Shown here one piece after another: positions 1 through 9,652 of a stretch of 64,000 nt of DNA. A model generated the notes under the pieces. It ran no database searches and was not told the origin of the DNA. It worked only from the letters and a program-made list of their open reading frames with translations. The number at the start of each line of letters is the position of its first letter. Positions within the stretch are counted from its first letter, which is position 1. The position numbers and the translations under genes are program-made. The DNA is from Legionella gresilensis (GTDB taxonomy: Bacteria; Pseudomonadota; Gammaproteobacteria; Legionellales; Legionellaceae): positions 248,001-312,000 of the forward strand of contig NZ_CAAAHX010000005.1 in NCBI RefSeq assembly GCF_900639865.1, written 5' to 3'.

Positions 1-108
1 ATAATTATTCCCTTAGTTTAAATAATATATAAATTTAAGCTAACTAAAGCCAAAATAGTTTATTTTGACATGAAATTAAGCAAACAAAAAAATTTTAGAT
101 TAAAAAGA

Positions 109-2097
109 TTACAATGTAGGATTATTTTTAGCTAACCATGACTCAATTTCAATAAGGGTGCGTTTGACAATTAAAATAAACTGCTCGAGTAATTTTGCTA
201 GCTCCTCAGCTGTTGAACTATTTAAATTTTGTTCAAAAACATGACAGGCATGTTGCATTTGAGCAGCGCCACAACATAATGCGCCTCCTTTCATCTTATG
301 AATAATTCTACTCATTAAGACGATATTTTCTTTATCCCAAGCTTGCTCTAATTCTTTTAAGTGATCTGGTGTTTCACTAAGCAGCATTTGTAATAACTCA
401 GTTAATGCATTAATTGAGCCAATGGTATTAATGCCTTGTTCTACATCTATTAAAGGATATTGGGTTACTTCAGAAAATAAATTAGCTAAATCAGCTTGAT
501 TGGCGATATCATCTGTAGTTAAAACCTTATCTTTAACAAAGATAGCTAATAATTCATTGAGCGCAGCTAACCTAAATGGTTTAGTAATGACTTTATTCAT
601 GCCTGCTTTTAGTAACATTGCCTCAGTATTTGCTGGTGAATAAGCTGTTAATCCTATAATAGGTGTTGCTATTTTATTTTCTTCTTGTTCAATACGCCTG
701 AAAATTTTTGTTAATTCATTGCCATAAATATCCGGTAAACCTATATCTAGCAAAATTAAATCAAATTTATATTCTCTAAAAAGCTCAATTGCTCTGGCAC
801 CATTTTGTGCAGATTGAAATTGACAATGAGCTTGCTTTAAAATTGTTTCCGCTGTCTTTAACGCAATAGCATTATCTTCAACGATAAGAATACAGGGCTT
901 ATCTCCATTCTTAAGCCATACAGAGGTATTTACTACAGTGGTAATGTATTGTGCTTCATCATTTTTTGTTAAATCATTTTTATTAGCCACCACTTGCACA
1001 GGAATAGTCACGCAAAAAGTAGTGCCTTGGCCAACATTACTTTCTACCGCAATGCGTCCTTTAAGGAGTTTGGTATATTTTTTAACAATATGTAAGCCTA
1101 CACCGTATCCCGAATAAATACCTTGAGCAGATGGATTTGCTCTATAAAAGCGAGTAAAAATTTTCTGTTTATCTTCTGGCTTAATACCGATACCTGTATC
1201 TTTAATTAGAAATTCAAGGTTAGTTTTATTACCACTTTTATTTTCCAAACGTACAATAATTTCAATACATCCTTTATTGGTAAACTTTACGGCATTTCCA
1301 AGTAAATTTAATAAAATTCGGTGCAGTTTTATTTGATCAGTTTGAATAAACTTAGGAACTTCTTTTTCAATATTTATTTTTAAATCTAAGTTTTTGATTT
1401 TTATAGCTGGAAGCTCTAGATCACATATATATTGAATCAATTCATAAATATTAAATTTTGAGAGTTTAGTATCCGCTTCGATTGCACTTCCGGTGGCTAC
1501 AATATCAAGGACACTATTAAGAAGTATTAATAATTGCTCAGAGCTAATATTAAGCATATGAGCATGTTCTCTATCTTCTGGCGTATGTGCTTCTTGTTCT
1601 AATAGAGAAGACATACCAATAATACCGCTTAGAGGTGTACGTATATCATGGCTCATATTACGAATAAATTCATCTTTAGCCCGATTAGCTGCTTCCGAAT
1701 TTTTCTTCGCTTTCTTTAACTGTTCTTCTTGTTTTTTACGCTGTGTAATATCTGTATAAATACCTAAAATGCCTACAATTACCTTTTTATCATCATAAAA
1801 AGGGACTTTGCTTACTAATACAGTTCTTTTTTTGCCATTCGGTTGGATAAATGTTTCTTCATAATCTAACTTAGCCCTACCTGACTCAATGACCATTTTA
1901 TCATCACGACGATATTTGACTGCAGCTTCAGCGGGTAAGAGATCAAAATCTGTTTTACCTATAATATCTTGCGGTTCAGAAAAACCTAATTTTTTAGCAA
2001 AAATTCTATTACAACCTTGAAAGACTAAATTGCAATCTTTCCAAAAAATTGCATGGGGTAAATGATTAATAAGATTTAATAATATATATTTATCCAT
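109..2097 (-). CDS. Hybrid sensor histidine kinase / response regulator with Hpt domain
   Basis: A 662-residue phosphorelay protein. An N-terminal PAS domain (about residues 5-120, ending in a PAC-like ITQRKKQ stretch) precedes a HisKA domain with the phospho-accepting histidine at H150 ([12 protein letters not shown]). A HATPase domain follows (N box [11 protein letters not shown] near 265; G-rich boxes near 300-345), then a receiver domain whose acceptor aspartate is D451 (LLDIGLPD) and a C-terminal Hpt domain with H600 (IIHKMKGG). All relay residues are present, so it should be active, passing phosphate H150 to D451 to H600 and then to an unlinked regulator. No transmembrane segment is visible, so it is probably cytosolic, sensing through PAS. 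No cognate response regulator gene lies nearby. The layout resembles BarA/ArcB-type orphan hybrid kinases; the signal is unknown. Confidence 0.93.
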   Translation of the reverse strand: MDKYILLNLINHLPHAIFWKDCNLVFQGCNRIFAKKLGFSEPQDIIGKTDFDLLPAEAAVKYRRDDKMVIESGRAKLDYEETFIQPNGKKRTVLVSKVPFYDDKKVIVGILGIYTDITQRKKQEEQLKKAKKNSEAANRAKDEFIRNMSHDIRTPLSGIIGMSSLLEQEAHTPEDREHAHMLNISSEQLLILLNSVLDIVATGSAIEADTKLSKFNIYELIQYICDLELPAIKIKNLDLKINIEKEVPKFIQTDQIKLHRILLNLLGNAVKFTNKGCIEIIVRLENKSGNKTNLEFLIKDTGIGIKPEDKQKIFTRFYRANPSAQGIYSGYGVGLHIVKKYTKLLKGRIAVESNVGQGTTFCVTIPVQVVANKNDLTKNDEAQYITTVVNTSVWLKNGDKPCILIVEDNAIALKTAETILKQAHCQFQSAQNGARAIELFREYKFDLILLDIGLPDIYGNELTKIFRRIEQEENKIATPIIGLTAYSPANTEAMLLKAGMNKVITKPFRLAALNELLAIFVKDKVLTTDDIANQADLANLFSEVTQYPLIDVEQGINTIGSINALTELLQMLLSETPDHLKELEQAWDKENIVLMSRIIHKMKGGALCCGAAQMQHACHVFEQNLNSSTAEELAKLLEQFILIVKRTLIEIESWLAKNNPTL

Positions 2098-2116
2098 TTA
2101 TTTATTAATTCTTCCC

Positions 2117-4210
2117 TTAAGGGCGTATATCACACCCGTTTGGATTGTGCCCTGAAGACTCGGTTTGTTTCTTAATTACCATATTCTGCTCTAAAATTGA
2201 ATTATTTTTATCTATTTTTGCAGCACTCGCTGTCAATGCTTCTGCTGGGGAAAAAAATCTACCTTTTCTGGGACTCTGTCGTTCTTCTCTTTTATTATCA
2301 CCTGTAAAAGTTAAGATTTGTTTAATTAAGTTTTCTACTTTACTTTCTATAAAGCGATTTTTTGCCGCCTCACTTTTAAGATACTGAGCAAGATCTGTTA
2401 TTTCACGGATTTGCTGCACAAATTCAACATGTAATAAGTGGTTTACTTCTTTAACAGTTTTTTTTGCATAAGTATCTGTCAATTCTAATTTAGCCTTGAT
2501 TAAATTAACTATAAGCTTATCACTTAGCAGTAATTCCCTGTCCCTAACTAATATATCTACTGCTTTTCTTGCACCAACCACTCCGGCAGTCATTTTTGAG
2601 GCTTCCAATCTAGCGAAATTTCGGGCTATACGTTGTGCACCAACAGCCCTACGTGTATGAATAATACTATCTTGCGAATGAATATCTGCACTCGTATATT
2701 CTTTTTGTAAACCAGAAATATTTACAATACCCACATGAATTTTTATATCTTTTGCCTTTGTCCCTTGGAAAAGTGACTTAAATTCATCCGTAAAATACGA
2801 AGAACAATCATCAATAATTGCATTAGCTAAAGTTCTAGCCTCATCAGTTAATGGAATGCTTCTAGCAATAATTGCTTCGGCTAACTTTCTAACCTCATCA
2901 GTTAATGGAATACCTCTAGCAATAATTGCTTTGGCTAACTTTCTAGGCTCATCAGTTATTGGCGTGCTTCCATCAATAATTGCTTCAGCTAACTTTCTAT
3001 TCTCATCATTTATTGTCATGCCCCCATCCAAAATTGCTTTGGCTAACTTTTTATCCTCATCAGTTATTGGAATACTTCTCAGGTTTTCAATTCTTTCCTT
3101 TAAGTGAGATGGCATTTCTATTCCAGTGGGATAGAAATCAATATTTGTATGGCGCTCACTAGTAAGAATAGCACGACCATCTCCTAAATTAGTAAAGGAA
3201 ACAAAAGGACCAGTAGAAAAGAGACTAGTATTTAAATGCTGTAAACCTTCTGGTAAATTAACTTCGATACTTACTTTTACCCGGTTAACACCTTGAACAT
3301 CATGACCACTACCTGCTCTAGAGTCAGCAGGCTTTATGCCTTTATCAAGAAAAGCCGCATTCTGCCAAGTACAATTTACAATTTGATCCGCTTCAAATCT
3401 GACAGGAGTTGTTTTCTTGCCCTTTGCGCCCTGATCTGCGCTCAAACTGGTATTTTCTGCACAAACATAATAACCAAAATCGTTAAATGTTAAACCTACA
3501 TTAGTCACATACGTATTGGGTATAAAGGTAATATTTTTACTATTAAGGATTTCTTGTTGTAAATGCTTTTGTAACTTTGGAATATCAACTTGAACCTCAG
3601 CTGTTTGATAAGCCCTTGCTACAGCTGTTGTATCTACAATATCACCTTTTTCATCGCGATAAGGAATAGTGTTAGAGATAAAATTATATTTCTCTCGTTT
3701 AAGCCTTTTAATGAAGTCTTCAGGCTCACCAAATACTTTATTGTTGGGATCTTCTTTTATTTTGGCTTTATAAAATTTGATTAAAGCTCTTACAACTCTT
3801 TTTGATTTATTTAAAGAAACTTTTGATTTATCAGTAATATAATGGCGTCCCAGGCAGGGGTTGTCTTCACGCCCCTTTCCGGCAATAAAATCTGGGTATT
3901 TTTTAGCAAATTCAATGGCATTTTCTAAACACTTTAGTGCTGTTTCTAAATCCGCCAGATAGTGCATACCCGTATGTAATTTATTACATTCATTTTGAGT
4001 TGAGCATGTGGGCGGCAACACCTCGGGACCTGCTTCAATTAAAGCAATTCTAGGCTCTCTACCGTCGATTTTAATTTTACTAAGCTCTAATGCGGTATTT
4101 GTTCCTGCTATACCTGCGCCCATAATAATGATATCAAATTTACCATCATTACTGACCTCCAAGCCGTCATCCCTACGATAAATGACGTTGCTGTCATCTT
4201 TCTCCTGCAT
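2117..4210 (-). CDS. FAD-dependent oxidoreductase (DAO-like) with an internal 18-residue tandem repeat
   Basis: A 697-residue protein. A dinucleotide-binding motif (GAGIAG at 31-36, followed by a helix and LIEAG) marks it as an FAD-dependent oxidoreductase of the glycine-oxidase/DAO type. The conserved patches HTGMHYL and GRHYIT downstream fit that fold. Residues about 380-475 hold five consecutive 18-residue units of the form hTDE-x-RKLAxAII, absent from ordinary DAO proteins. They are encoded by 54-bp repeats at about 2787-3071 and inserted between the catalytic part and the C-terminal helical part. No signal peptide is seen. The substrate is unknown. The gene ends 19 bp upstream of the histidine kinase gene on the same strand, so the two may be co-transcribed. 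Confidence 0.75.
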   Translation of the reverse strand: MQEKDDSNVIYRRDDGLEVSNDGKFDIIIMGAGIAGTNTALELSKIKIDGREPRIALIEAGPEVLPPTCSTQNECNKLHTGMHYLADLETALKCLENAIEFAKKYPDFIAGKGREDNPCLGRHYITDKSKVSLNKSKRVVRALIKFYKAKIKEDPNNKVFGEPEDFIKRLKREKYNFISNTIPYRDEKGDIVDTTAVARAYQTAEVQVDIPKLQKHLQQEILNSKNITFIPNTYVTNVGLTFNDFGYYVCAENTSLSADQGAKGKKTTPVRFEADQIVNCTWQNAAFLDKGIKPADSRAGSGHDVQGVNRVKVSIEVNLPEGLQHLNTSLFSTGPFVSFTNLGDGRAILTSERHTNIDFYPTGIEMPSHLKERIENLRSIPITDEDKKLAKAILDGGMTINDENRKLAEAIIDGSTPITDEPRKLAKAIIARGIPLTDEVRKLAEAIIARSIPLTDEARTLANAIIDDCSSYFTDEFKSLFQGTKAKDIKIHVGIVNISGLQKEYTSADIHSQDSIIHTRRAVGAQRIARNFARLEASKMTAGVVGARKAVDILVRDRELLLSDKLIVNLIKAKLELTDTYAKKTVKEVNHLLHVEFVQQIREITDLAQYLKSEAAKNRFIESKVENLIKQILTFTGDNKREERQSPRKGRFFSPAEALTASAAKIDKNNSILEQNMVIKKQTESSGHNPNGCDIRP
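2787..3071 (-). repeat. 54-bp in-frame tandem repeat (about 5 units)
   Basis: Units begin at about 2841, 2895, 2949, 3003 and 3057 (on the + strand each opens with TCATCA), with a diverged unit at the low-coordinate edge. The unit length is exactly 54 bp, so copy-number change keeps the frame. Neighbouring units at 2841 and 2895 are almost identical in DNA, whereas 3003 is more diverged, which suggests stepwise recent expansion. Confidence 0.9.
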
Positions 4211-4319
4211 AATAAGCCCAAATATTGTTAGTAATGTCTAAAATTATAGCATTTTAATAAATTTTAAAACAGACATTTTGGCTTTTTAGATGTAAAAAAA
4301 ATAATTATAACGTTTCCTA

Positions 4320-4382
4320 CTCAGTTTCAGACACAACACAAGTTCGTTTTGCGAAGGAGTGTACCAACTGAGCCGAGCTTAC
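4320..4382. repeat. Imperfect hairpin in the 4211-4622 intergenic gap
   Basis: CTCAGTT at 4320 pairs with AACTGAG ending at 4382, and TTCG pairs with CGAA around a short TTTTG loop, with mismatched arms between. The gap 4211-4622 otherwise holds no convincing gene. The reverse strand looks briefly like a tRNA D-arm, but the hairpin explains this better. Confidence 0.45.
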
Positions 4383-4393
4383 TTGCAATATTG

Positions 4394-4440
4394 TATAAAG
4401 CTTAGGAGGAGACACTAAACATGGCATTTTAAGCTTTATA
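4394..4440 (+). other. 11-bp perfect inverted repeat around a strong ribosome-binding site and a three-codon ORF
   Basis: TATAAAGCTTA (4394-4404) is perfectly inverted at 4430-4440. The loop contains AGGAGGA (4404-4410) and an ATG at 4421 that reads Met-Ala-Phe-stop. A Shine-Dalgarno match this good is rare in the window, yet no gene follows. It may be the start of a deleted gene, a leader peptide relic, or chance. Confidence 0.3.
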
Positions 4441-4622
4441 GAGAGCGATGATCCTTTTTGTATTAACCAATTTTAATGAGATAATGTTTAATATAGTCAT
4501 TACAGCAAAATTTGCATTTTTAAGAGATTTACGGGTAATTAAGGAATTTTCTAATTCTTATTGATATAAAAATAAGTATAAAGTTTATTGGAGCTTCTTG
4601 ATAAAAGACTCCAATATTAGAC

Positions 4623-5573
4623 TTAGACCACACCGCAGCTAAACAATTCAGGCTCAGTTTTCTGCACATCATTCGCTTCTTTAAATAGAAGAAAATTACC
4701 TTTATCTACCTCAATTTTCTCTTCTGTGTTAACTACGCCTGCGCGAACCTTTAAAATTAAACTGTCTAAATTAGACATTTTAATTTTGATTTTTTCTTGC
4801 GTTTCTTTGTCTGCGTCCGGGTCATCTGAAAAGAAGCTCAATATCTTTTTTTGTTTTTTTGGACGATTTTCCAATAATTTAGTAGATAACTTACCTCTAA
4901 CTTCCTGCAAATTTTGCTCAATCTTTACAAACAATTCTGCTTCATCTAATAAGAAATAAGAATAATTAAATAAAGGAAGACTATCTAAAAAACTACTATT
5001 TCTTACCTGAGCGCACTTGTAGCTAGCGAGCTTAAATTTTTCAATTATAGGAGCATTTTCTCCATGCGATTCTTCTTTTAATACTTTTAACTTATCAAGT
5101 AAAACTTGATGCATACGCTTAGCATCTAATAAAAAATGATTTAAAAATTTTTTATTTATTTCATATGTTACTTTCTTCTTTACTGAGCCAGTTTTTTCAT
5201 ATTCAAGACAAATTTTTCGAATAGAATCTAGTACACGATGATCATCTAAGGGTTTATTTTTATTTAATGCACCAATTGACCAAAGTAATAAGAATGAATA
5301 AGCCTCTATTCCTGATAAATAATCATATTCAATTTTAGCTTGGTATTCTCGAGGATTTTTTAAAGAAAGTAACAGCTTATTTAAAATGGGTTGTCGCCCT
5401 TCCAGTTGGGATTCATCAAAAACATAAATATGACGCATGCATGTTGAAAGAACGATAGGGTTTACCTCACGAATGAAGTCATCTAATGGGCTTTTCTCTC
5501 CTTTTTCTTTCTGAAAGTTATATAAATGTAATACTAATTTATTAAGATACATAGAGGCATACCCCCGAATCAA
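4623..5573 (-). CDS. Hypothetical protein, 316 residues
   Basis: No family recognised. The protein is hydrophilic, lysine/glutamate-rich and predicted mostly helical, without a signal peptide or membrane segment. Residues about 150-190 are strongly charged and helical. A basic KKQKKILSFF patch lies near residue 244, followed by an acidic stretch (DDPDADKE). The C terminus ends in ELFSCGVV. Size and composition are like the many orphan cytosolic or translocated proteins of Legionella-type genomes, but no C-terminal secretion signal can be argued with confidence. It stands alone, with more than 170 bp on both sides. Confidence 0.6.
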   Translation of the reverse strand: MIRGYASMYLNKLVLHLYNFQKEKGEKSPLDDFIREVNPIVLSTCMRHIYVFDESQLEGRQPILNKLLLSLKNPREYQAKIEYDYLSGIEAYSFLLLWSIGALNKNKPLDDHRVLDSIRKICLEYEKTGSVKKKVTYEINKKFLNHFLLDAKRMHQVLLDKLKVLKEESHGENAPIIEKFKLASYKCAQVRNSSFLDSLPLFNYSYFLLDEAELFVKIEQNLQEVRGKLSTKLLENRPKKQKKILSFFSDDPDADKETQEKIKIKMSNLDSLILKVRAGVVNTEEKIEVDKGNFLLFKEANDVQKTEPELFSCGVV

Positions 5574-5749
5574 TTAACTTGATTCAAACTACCAAAAAAT
5601 GAACCACCGATAATGCTCTTATATAGATAACGTTTAAATACTAATGGAAAGCTATTTATCTCTCAAAATTTAAGCTGAGAGGTAAAAATAAAACAAAACT
5701 GATTAAATTATCAAGTAAAATTTTTTATAAGTAGAAATTAATTTATCTT

Positions 5750-6529
5750 CTAGATTGCATCCCATAAAACTGGGACAGATTGATAAGTTTTACCTTTAAA
5801 AAAATGGCGCTTGTAACCTATTAAATTTTCAATTTCTAAATCAGTAGCGCCTTTTTTTATTTGAAAACAAGTGGCCGGTGCACATTCAACAGCAATATTT
5901 TGATAATCTAAACTATAGTGGCCATGTACATGACCACAGATAATTAATTGCACTGGTGAGTTAATGAGCTTTTGCCAAAACTGGCTTTGATTTTTCAAAC
6001 CATATTGATCCATTAAAGGTGTATTTATCTGTACTGGATGGTGATGCATAATAAGTGCAATTCTTCTTGTTTTCTCTAATTTTTCTATTTCCTCAGTAAT
6101 TATTGAAAATTCTTCTTCATGCAGATAACCAACGCCTTGACCAGGAATAGCCGTATTTAAGAAAATAAAATGCCAGTATTTGCAAGCAAGTACCCGTTCA
6201 TTTTGAAGAAGGGAAGAACTGGCAAAAATACTTTGCATTAAAGGTAAATCGTCATGATTGCCTGGAATCCAATAGACAGGTATTTTAAACTCTTTAAAAG
6301 CCATTAAGATACGCTGATAAGATTTTTGCGTTTCATCTTGAGATAAATCGCCGGTCAGAATAATTGCATCAGTATCATAAAGTTCATGCTGCTTAATATA
6401 ATCTATTACCTGTTTAAACCGACTATTACTGTCAATACCAAACACTCTTTTATCATTTGAGGCAAATAAGTGTGGATCAGTAATTTGTAATAATTTTAAA
6501 TTATCTTTGGTTAGAAAGCGGTTATCCAT
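5750..6529 (-). CDS. cpdA: 3',5'-cyclic-AMP phosphodiesterase
   Basis: A 259-residue class III cyclic nucleotide phosphodiesterase of the calcineurin-like metallophosphoesterase fold. It hydrolyses cAMP to AMP in the cytosol, using two metals. The complete metal-binding set is visible: D18-x-H20, GD at 60-61, GNHD at 90-93, HHHP near 162 and GHVH near 198. Length matches E. coli CpdA (about 275). The ATG at 6529 faces the divergent gene starting at 6744 across a 214-bp gap that must hold both promoters. Since cAMP signalling proteins are plentiful in Legionella-type bacteria, a role in setting cAMP level is likely; activity on cGMP cannot be excluded. Confidence 0.88.
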   Translation of the reverse strand: MDNRFLTKDNLKLLQITDPHLFASNDKRVFGIDSNSRFKQVIDYIKQHELYDTDAIILTGDLSQDETQKSYQRILMAFKEFKIPVYWIPGNHDDLPLMQSIFASSSLLQNERVLACKYWHFIFLNTAIPGQGVGYLHEEEFSIITEEIEKLEKTRRIALIMHHHPVQINTPLMDQYGLKNQSQFWQKLINSPVQLIICGHVHGHYSLDYQNIAVECAPATCFQIKKGATDLEIENLIGYKRHFFKGKTYQSVPVLWDAI

Positions 6530-6743
6530 AGTGTAATTAGTGAAAAAGTGTTTTAAATGATGCTATTATAGGATTTTTATTGGGTTTATTAAATTATTAC
6601 ACCTAAATTCTTTTATTTATCAAGAACTAAAAAAATACGAACTATTTTCTCTTAAGTTTTTAGATAAAAATAATTATAAAAAGCACCCCAAAACGCATTA
6701 AATATGTTAAAATTTTCGCCCTTTTAATCAAAAAATAGATTAT

Positions 6744-8429
6744 ATGCGTTATTATTTTAATACTCCTGACCAAATTTCCGGTGATGAAGCTTACAATGAA
6801 CTTAATTTTGCTGAGGCATTAATTCACTATAAACGTGCTCTGCAAACATTAAATCAATTGGCATCTCAACGAAATTTTAAAAGAAGTAATGATTATCGTT
6901 ATGCCTTTACGTATGTTATTGGTGAAATCATTCAAACAAGTTGTGATGCTATTAAGGAAATTATAGAAGAGCAGGAAACTTTTAAGCTTGACTCTATTAA
7001 AGACTTATGGACAGAAATTCCTGGTCTAATTAATGAATTAGAAAGCGTTTTTAATGAGATGGGTGATACAGGTAAAGACAATATTAGAGAAAGAATAGCG
7101 TCTCATTATAAGTTATTAGCTGAAGTTTGTGACTCAATTAGTGAGGGACTAAGCGACGGATTAGACGATGAGTCATTAAACGAACGTGACGTATTATCTG
7201 CACTAAGCTGGCTAAATAAATCAATTACTTATCTTAAGCGAGCAAATTTACCTATCCAAACAGATTTACATTTAGGCTATTTAAATTTATTAGAAAAGGC
7301 ATACAAATTTAGCTCTGATAAAAATTTTCTTCTACAGATAACGCAGTATATTATCAATAATAAATTACTCGACCTACCCTTTACATCAACGCAAACACTG
7401 GAAATGTTAAGCTATCAACTTTTGGTTGCTATTGAAAGTAATGATCCTAATAGTGCCAAACAATTAATTGAGAAATTTGAAGAAGTAAGTTTAAATTCTG
7501 ACATAGATAAAGACAATTATATTATTGAAGACATTCAAAATCTGATTGATAAATTTACTGCTCAGCAAGAAAATAATTCTCTTAGGAAACGTAAACTCAA
7601 AAAACCCAATCAAACCCCTTTAGCTGATTTAGATAATGATTTAGATATCCTAATAACAAAACCTTCCAAGCGAGCAAAAAATGTTATTTTGGAAGATACC
7701 GATCTTGAAGATATTGGTGCTAATTTAGCGACTGGAAATATACCCACGCCTATGAATGTCCAACCTTCACAATCTGCATATCCAAAAGACTTACCAAATA
7801 TCTCTCAAACGATTGATAGAACTTTCTTTGGCAAAAACACTAAACCTGCAAAAAAAGTCTCATTTAAAGAAAATGATTATTCTTATGTCAGTCCGTTTAT
7901 AAAAATTCTTAATGAATTAAGTGAAAAATTTTCTAATCCTGAGTTTTTAGCTAATATTCTTTCTCTTATTGCAGATTTTTATTATGAAACAAAGTTGCCA
8001 ATTAAAAATACCCCTCTATTAGCACGGGAACTTTATGAGAGCGTTTTACTTATAGTCCCTAATCATCCCGTAGCAAAAGCTAGGAAAAATATAAATCATG
8101 CGACAGTACATGATAATAATTATTATGGGAGCGAATCATCTATTGCTAACGAAAAAGATCCAAAAGCTATTTTTATAGGGGCTATTGAAGCTTTGACTAT
8201 GCAAGTAGAAGTCTTCACAGCTGATAATATTGAAAAAATCAATGATATTTTAAATAGAAATGTCTCATTTGTTACCAATAGTATTGTTAGTAAAAATATA
8301 GCAGGACGAAAATCTGCTGAAATTGCTAAACAAATTCAAAGTCGCTACGATTATCTCTCAACTCATGAGCGTGCTGCGAAAGGTAGTCAAGTTCCTAGTG
8401 ACCAACAAAATTCGGTTACTCTCAGATAA
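6744..8429 (+). CDS. Hypothetical protein with TPR-like N terminus, 561 residues
   Basis: Not recognised. The first 60 residues read like a tetratricopeptide pair (GDEAYNELNFAEALIHYKRAL), and further helical repeat-like segments follow to about residue 260. Residues about 270-370 are charged and probably disordered, with basic clusters RKRKLKK and KPSKRAKN that look like eukaryotic nuclear-localisation signals. A second helical block (about 380-460) again carries a TPR-like stretch (LARELYESVLLIVPNHPVAKA). No signal peptide. The gene is monocistronic, followed by a good terminator at 8444-8478. A role as a translocated host-interacting protein is plausible but unproven. Confidence 0.65.
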   Translation: MRYYFNTPDQISGDEAYNELNFAEALIHYKRALQTLNQLASQRNFKRSNDYRYAFTYVIGEIIQTSCDAIKEIIEEQETFKLDSIKDLWTEIPGLINELESVFNEMGDTGKDNIRERIASHYKLLAEVCDSISEGLSDGLDDESLNERDVLSALSWLNKSITYLKRANLPIQTDLHLGYLNLLEKAYKFSSDKNFLLQITQYIINNKLLDLPFTSTQTLEMLSYQLLVAIESNDPNSAKQLIEKFEEVSLNSDIDKDNYIIEDIQNLIDKFTAQQENNSLRKRKLKKPNQTPLADLDNDLDILITKPSKRAKNVILEDTDLEDIGANLATGNIPTPMNVQPSQSAYPKDLPNISQTIDRTFFGKNTKPAKKVSFKENDYSYVSPFIKILNELSEKFSNPEFLANILSLIADFYYETKLPIKNTPLLARELYESVLLIVPNHPVAKARKNINHATVHDNNYYGSESSIANEKDPKAIFIGAIEALTMQVEVFTADNIEKINDILNRNVSFVTNSIVSKNIAGRKSAEIAKQIQSRYDYLSTHERAAKGSQVPSDQQNSVTLR

Positions 8430-8443
8430 TTTTTTCCAATGAT

Positions 8444-8485
8444 GATTAGTGCTGCCGCTAATTAAAGGCAGCCTAATCTGTTTTG
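8444..8485 (+). terminator. Rho-independent-type terminator after the TPR-like gene
   Basis: GATTAG-T-GCTGCC (8444-8456) pairs with GGCAGC-CTAATC (8467-8478): a 12-bp stem with one bulged T and a 10-nt loop, followed by TGTTTTG. It lies 15 bp past the stop codon of the upstream gene. Confidence 0.75.
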
Positions 8486-8671
8486 AAAAATAAAATTATA
8501 TTAGCTATTATTCAACACTGCTCTTCCTAGATTATGCAAAAAATATATACGCATGATTATCCAGAAAATAATTAATAGTTACACCTAGAATCTCTAGTCG
8601 TACTTGTAACGCCTTTCTCTATCTGATATTTATCTTACTATTTATTGATGATTAATTAACTGAGTGACCAG

Positions 8672-9652
8672 GTGACTTTCAAACAAAACTGGGAAAAAAC
8701 AGATCCTGCATTATATCCATCAGTAGAATTGATAAATAAAATGATCAGTAAAGCTTTCCCCACTAAAAAAATATATTCATACAAATTAATTTCTGGAGGA
8801 TGCGCTAATTTAAACTATAAAGTTTATTTTAACTTAAATAGTAATCCTTATATTTTGCGCTTGTATCTACGTGATCCAGAAGCATCTTATCGCGAGCAAC
8901 AGCTCAGTTTGCTTCTTAAAGCGAAATTACCTATTCCAGAAATCTATTTTATTGGTCATTATCAAGATTACCAATTTGCTTTTATAGAGTATCTACCTGG
9001 CATTACTTTGCGCGATTTACTATTAAGAAAACAAACCTTTAATGTAGAGCACCTTATGTTTACGCTTGGTACCATGGCCGCGCAAATTCATGCTCACATT
9101 TTTCCAAAGCCTGGCTTTTTCAATCGGCAATTACAAATAATACAAGCCCCTAAATCGAGCTATAGTGAATATGGTAAAGAATGCTTAGAAAATGAGCAGG
9201 TAATTTTAACTTTAGACTCAAAGCTTATAAGTAAAATAACGTTCTACTTAAATTACCTAGACTTATTTTTCCCTTCCGCTGATGAAAAATGTTTAGTTCA
9301 TGGTGATTTTGATCCAGCCAATATTCTAGTAAGTGAAGAAAATAAGCAGTGGAAAATTTCAGGAATATTAGATTGGGAGTTTGCTTTTTCAGGTTCACGC
9401 CTCTTTGATATAGCTAATATGCTACGTTATGCACATTACATGCCGCCCTCTTTCCAAAGCTCATTTTTAAAGGGCTTATCATTAAGTTATACTTTACCAA
9501 AACATTGGCAAACATCTGTTAAACTATTAAATTTACTCTCATTATTAGATTGTTTAACAAGAAGTCGTCCTAATTACCGTAATCAACAAGCTGATATTTA
9601 TCAGCTAATAACACATATTATTAACCAATTTGATAAAGAGTATGGTTTATGA
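8672..9652 (+). CDS. Aminoglycoside-phosphotransferase-like kinase (APH family)
   Basis: A 326-residue protein of the APH/choline-kinase fold. The catalytic loop is HGDFDPANIL (near residue 210; Asp base in HGD) and the metal-binding motif is ILDWEFAF (near 236). The N-terminal lobe has the glycine-rich LISGGCANLNYKV strand. Family members phosphorylate small hydroxylated compounds (aminoglycosides, macrolides, homoserine, choline, amino sugars); the substrate here cannot be told. The start is GTG at 8672 with only a weak ribosome site. The stop codon overlaps the start of the MATE exporter gene (ATGA at 9649-9652), so the two are translationally coupled. Modification plus export of the same compound is a tempting inference. 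Confidence 0.82.
   Translation: MTFKQNWEKTDPALYPSVELINKMISKAFPTKKIYSYKLISGGCANLNYKVYFNLNSNPYILRLYLRDPEASYREQQLSLLLKAKLPIPEIYFIGHYQDYQFAFIEYLPGITLRDLLLRKQTFNVEHLMFTLGTMAAQIHAHIFPKPGFFNRQLQIIQAPKSSYSEYGKECLENEQVILTLDSKLISKITFYLNYLDLFFPSADEKCLVHGDFDPANILVSEENKQWKISGILDWEFAFSGSRLFDIANMLRYAHYMPPSFQSSFLKGLSLSYTLPKHWQTSVKLLNLLSLLDCLTRSRPNYRNQQADIYQLITHIINQFDKEYGL

Noticed and set aside
2787-3071. Possible CRISPR-like array
   Set aside because: The 54-bp units have no spacers, lie in frame inside a gene and encode an amphipathic helix repeat.
2856-3162. Short + strand frames opposite the repeat region
   Set aside because: They arise because the 54-bp repeat keeps the antisense frame open; no start signals.
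4315-4390. tRNA-like stretch on the minus strand (GCTCAGTTGGTA)
   Set aside because: No acceptor stem, anticodon arm or T-arm can be drawn; the stretch is one arm of a hairpin.
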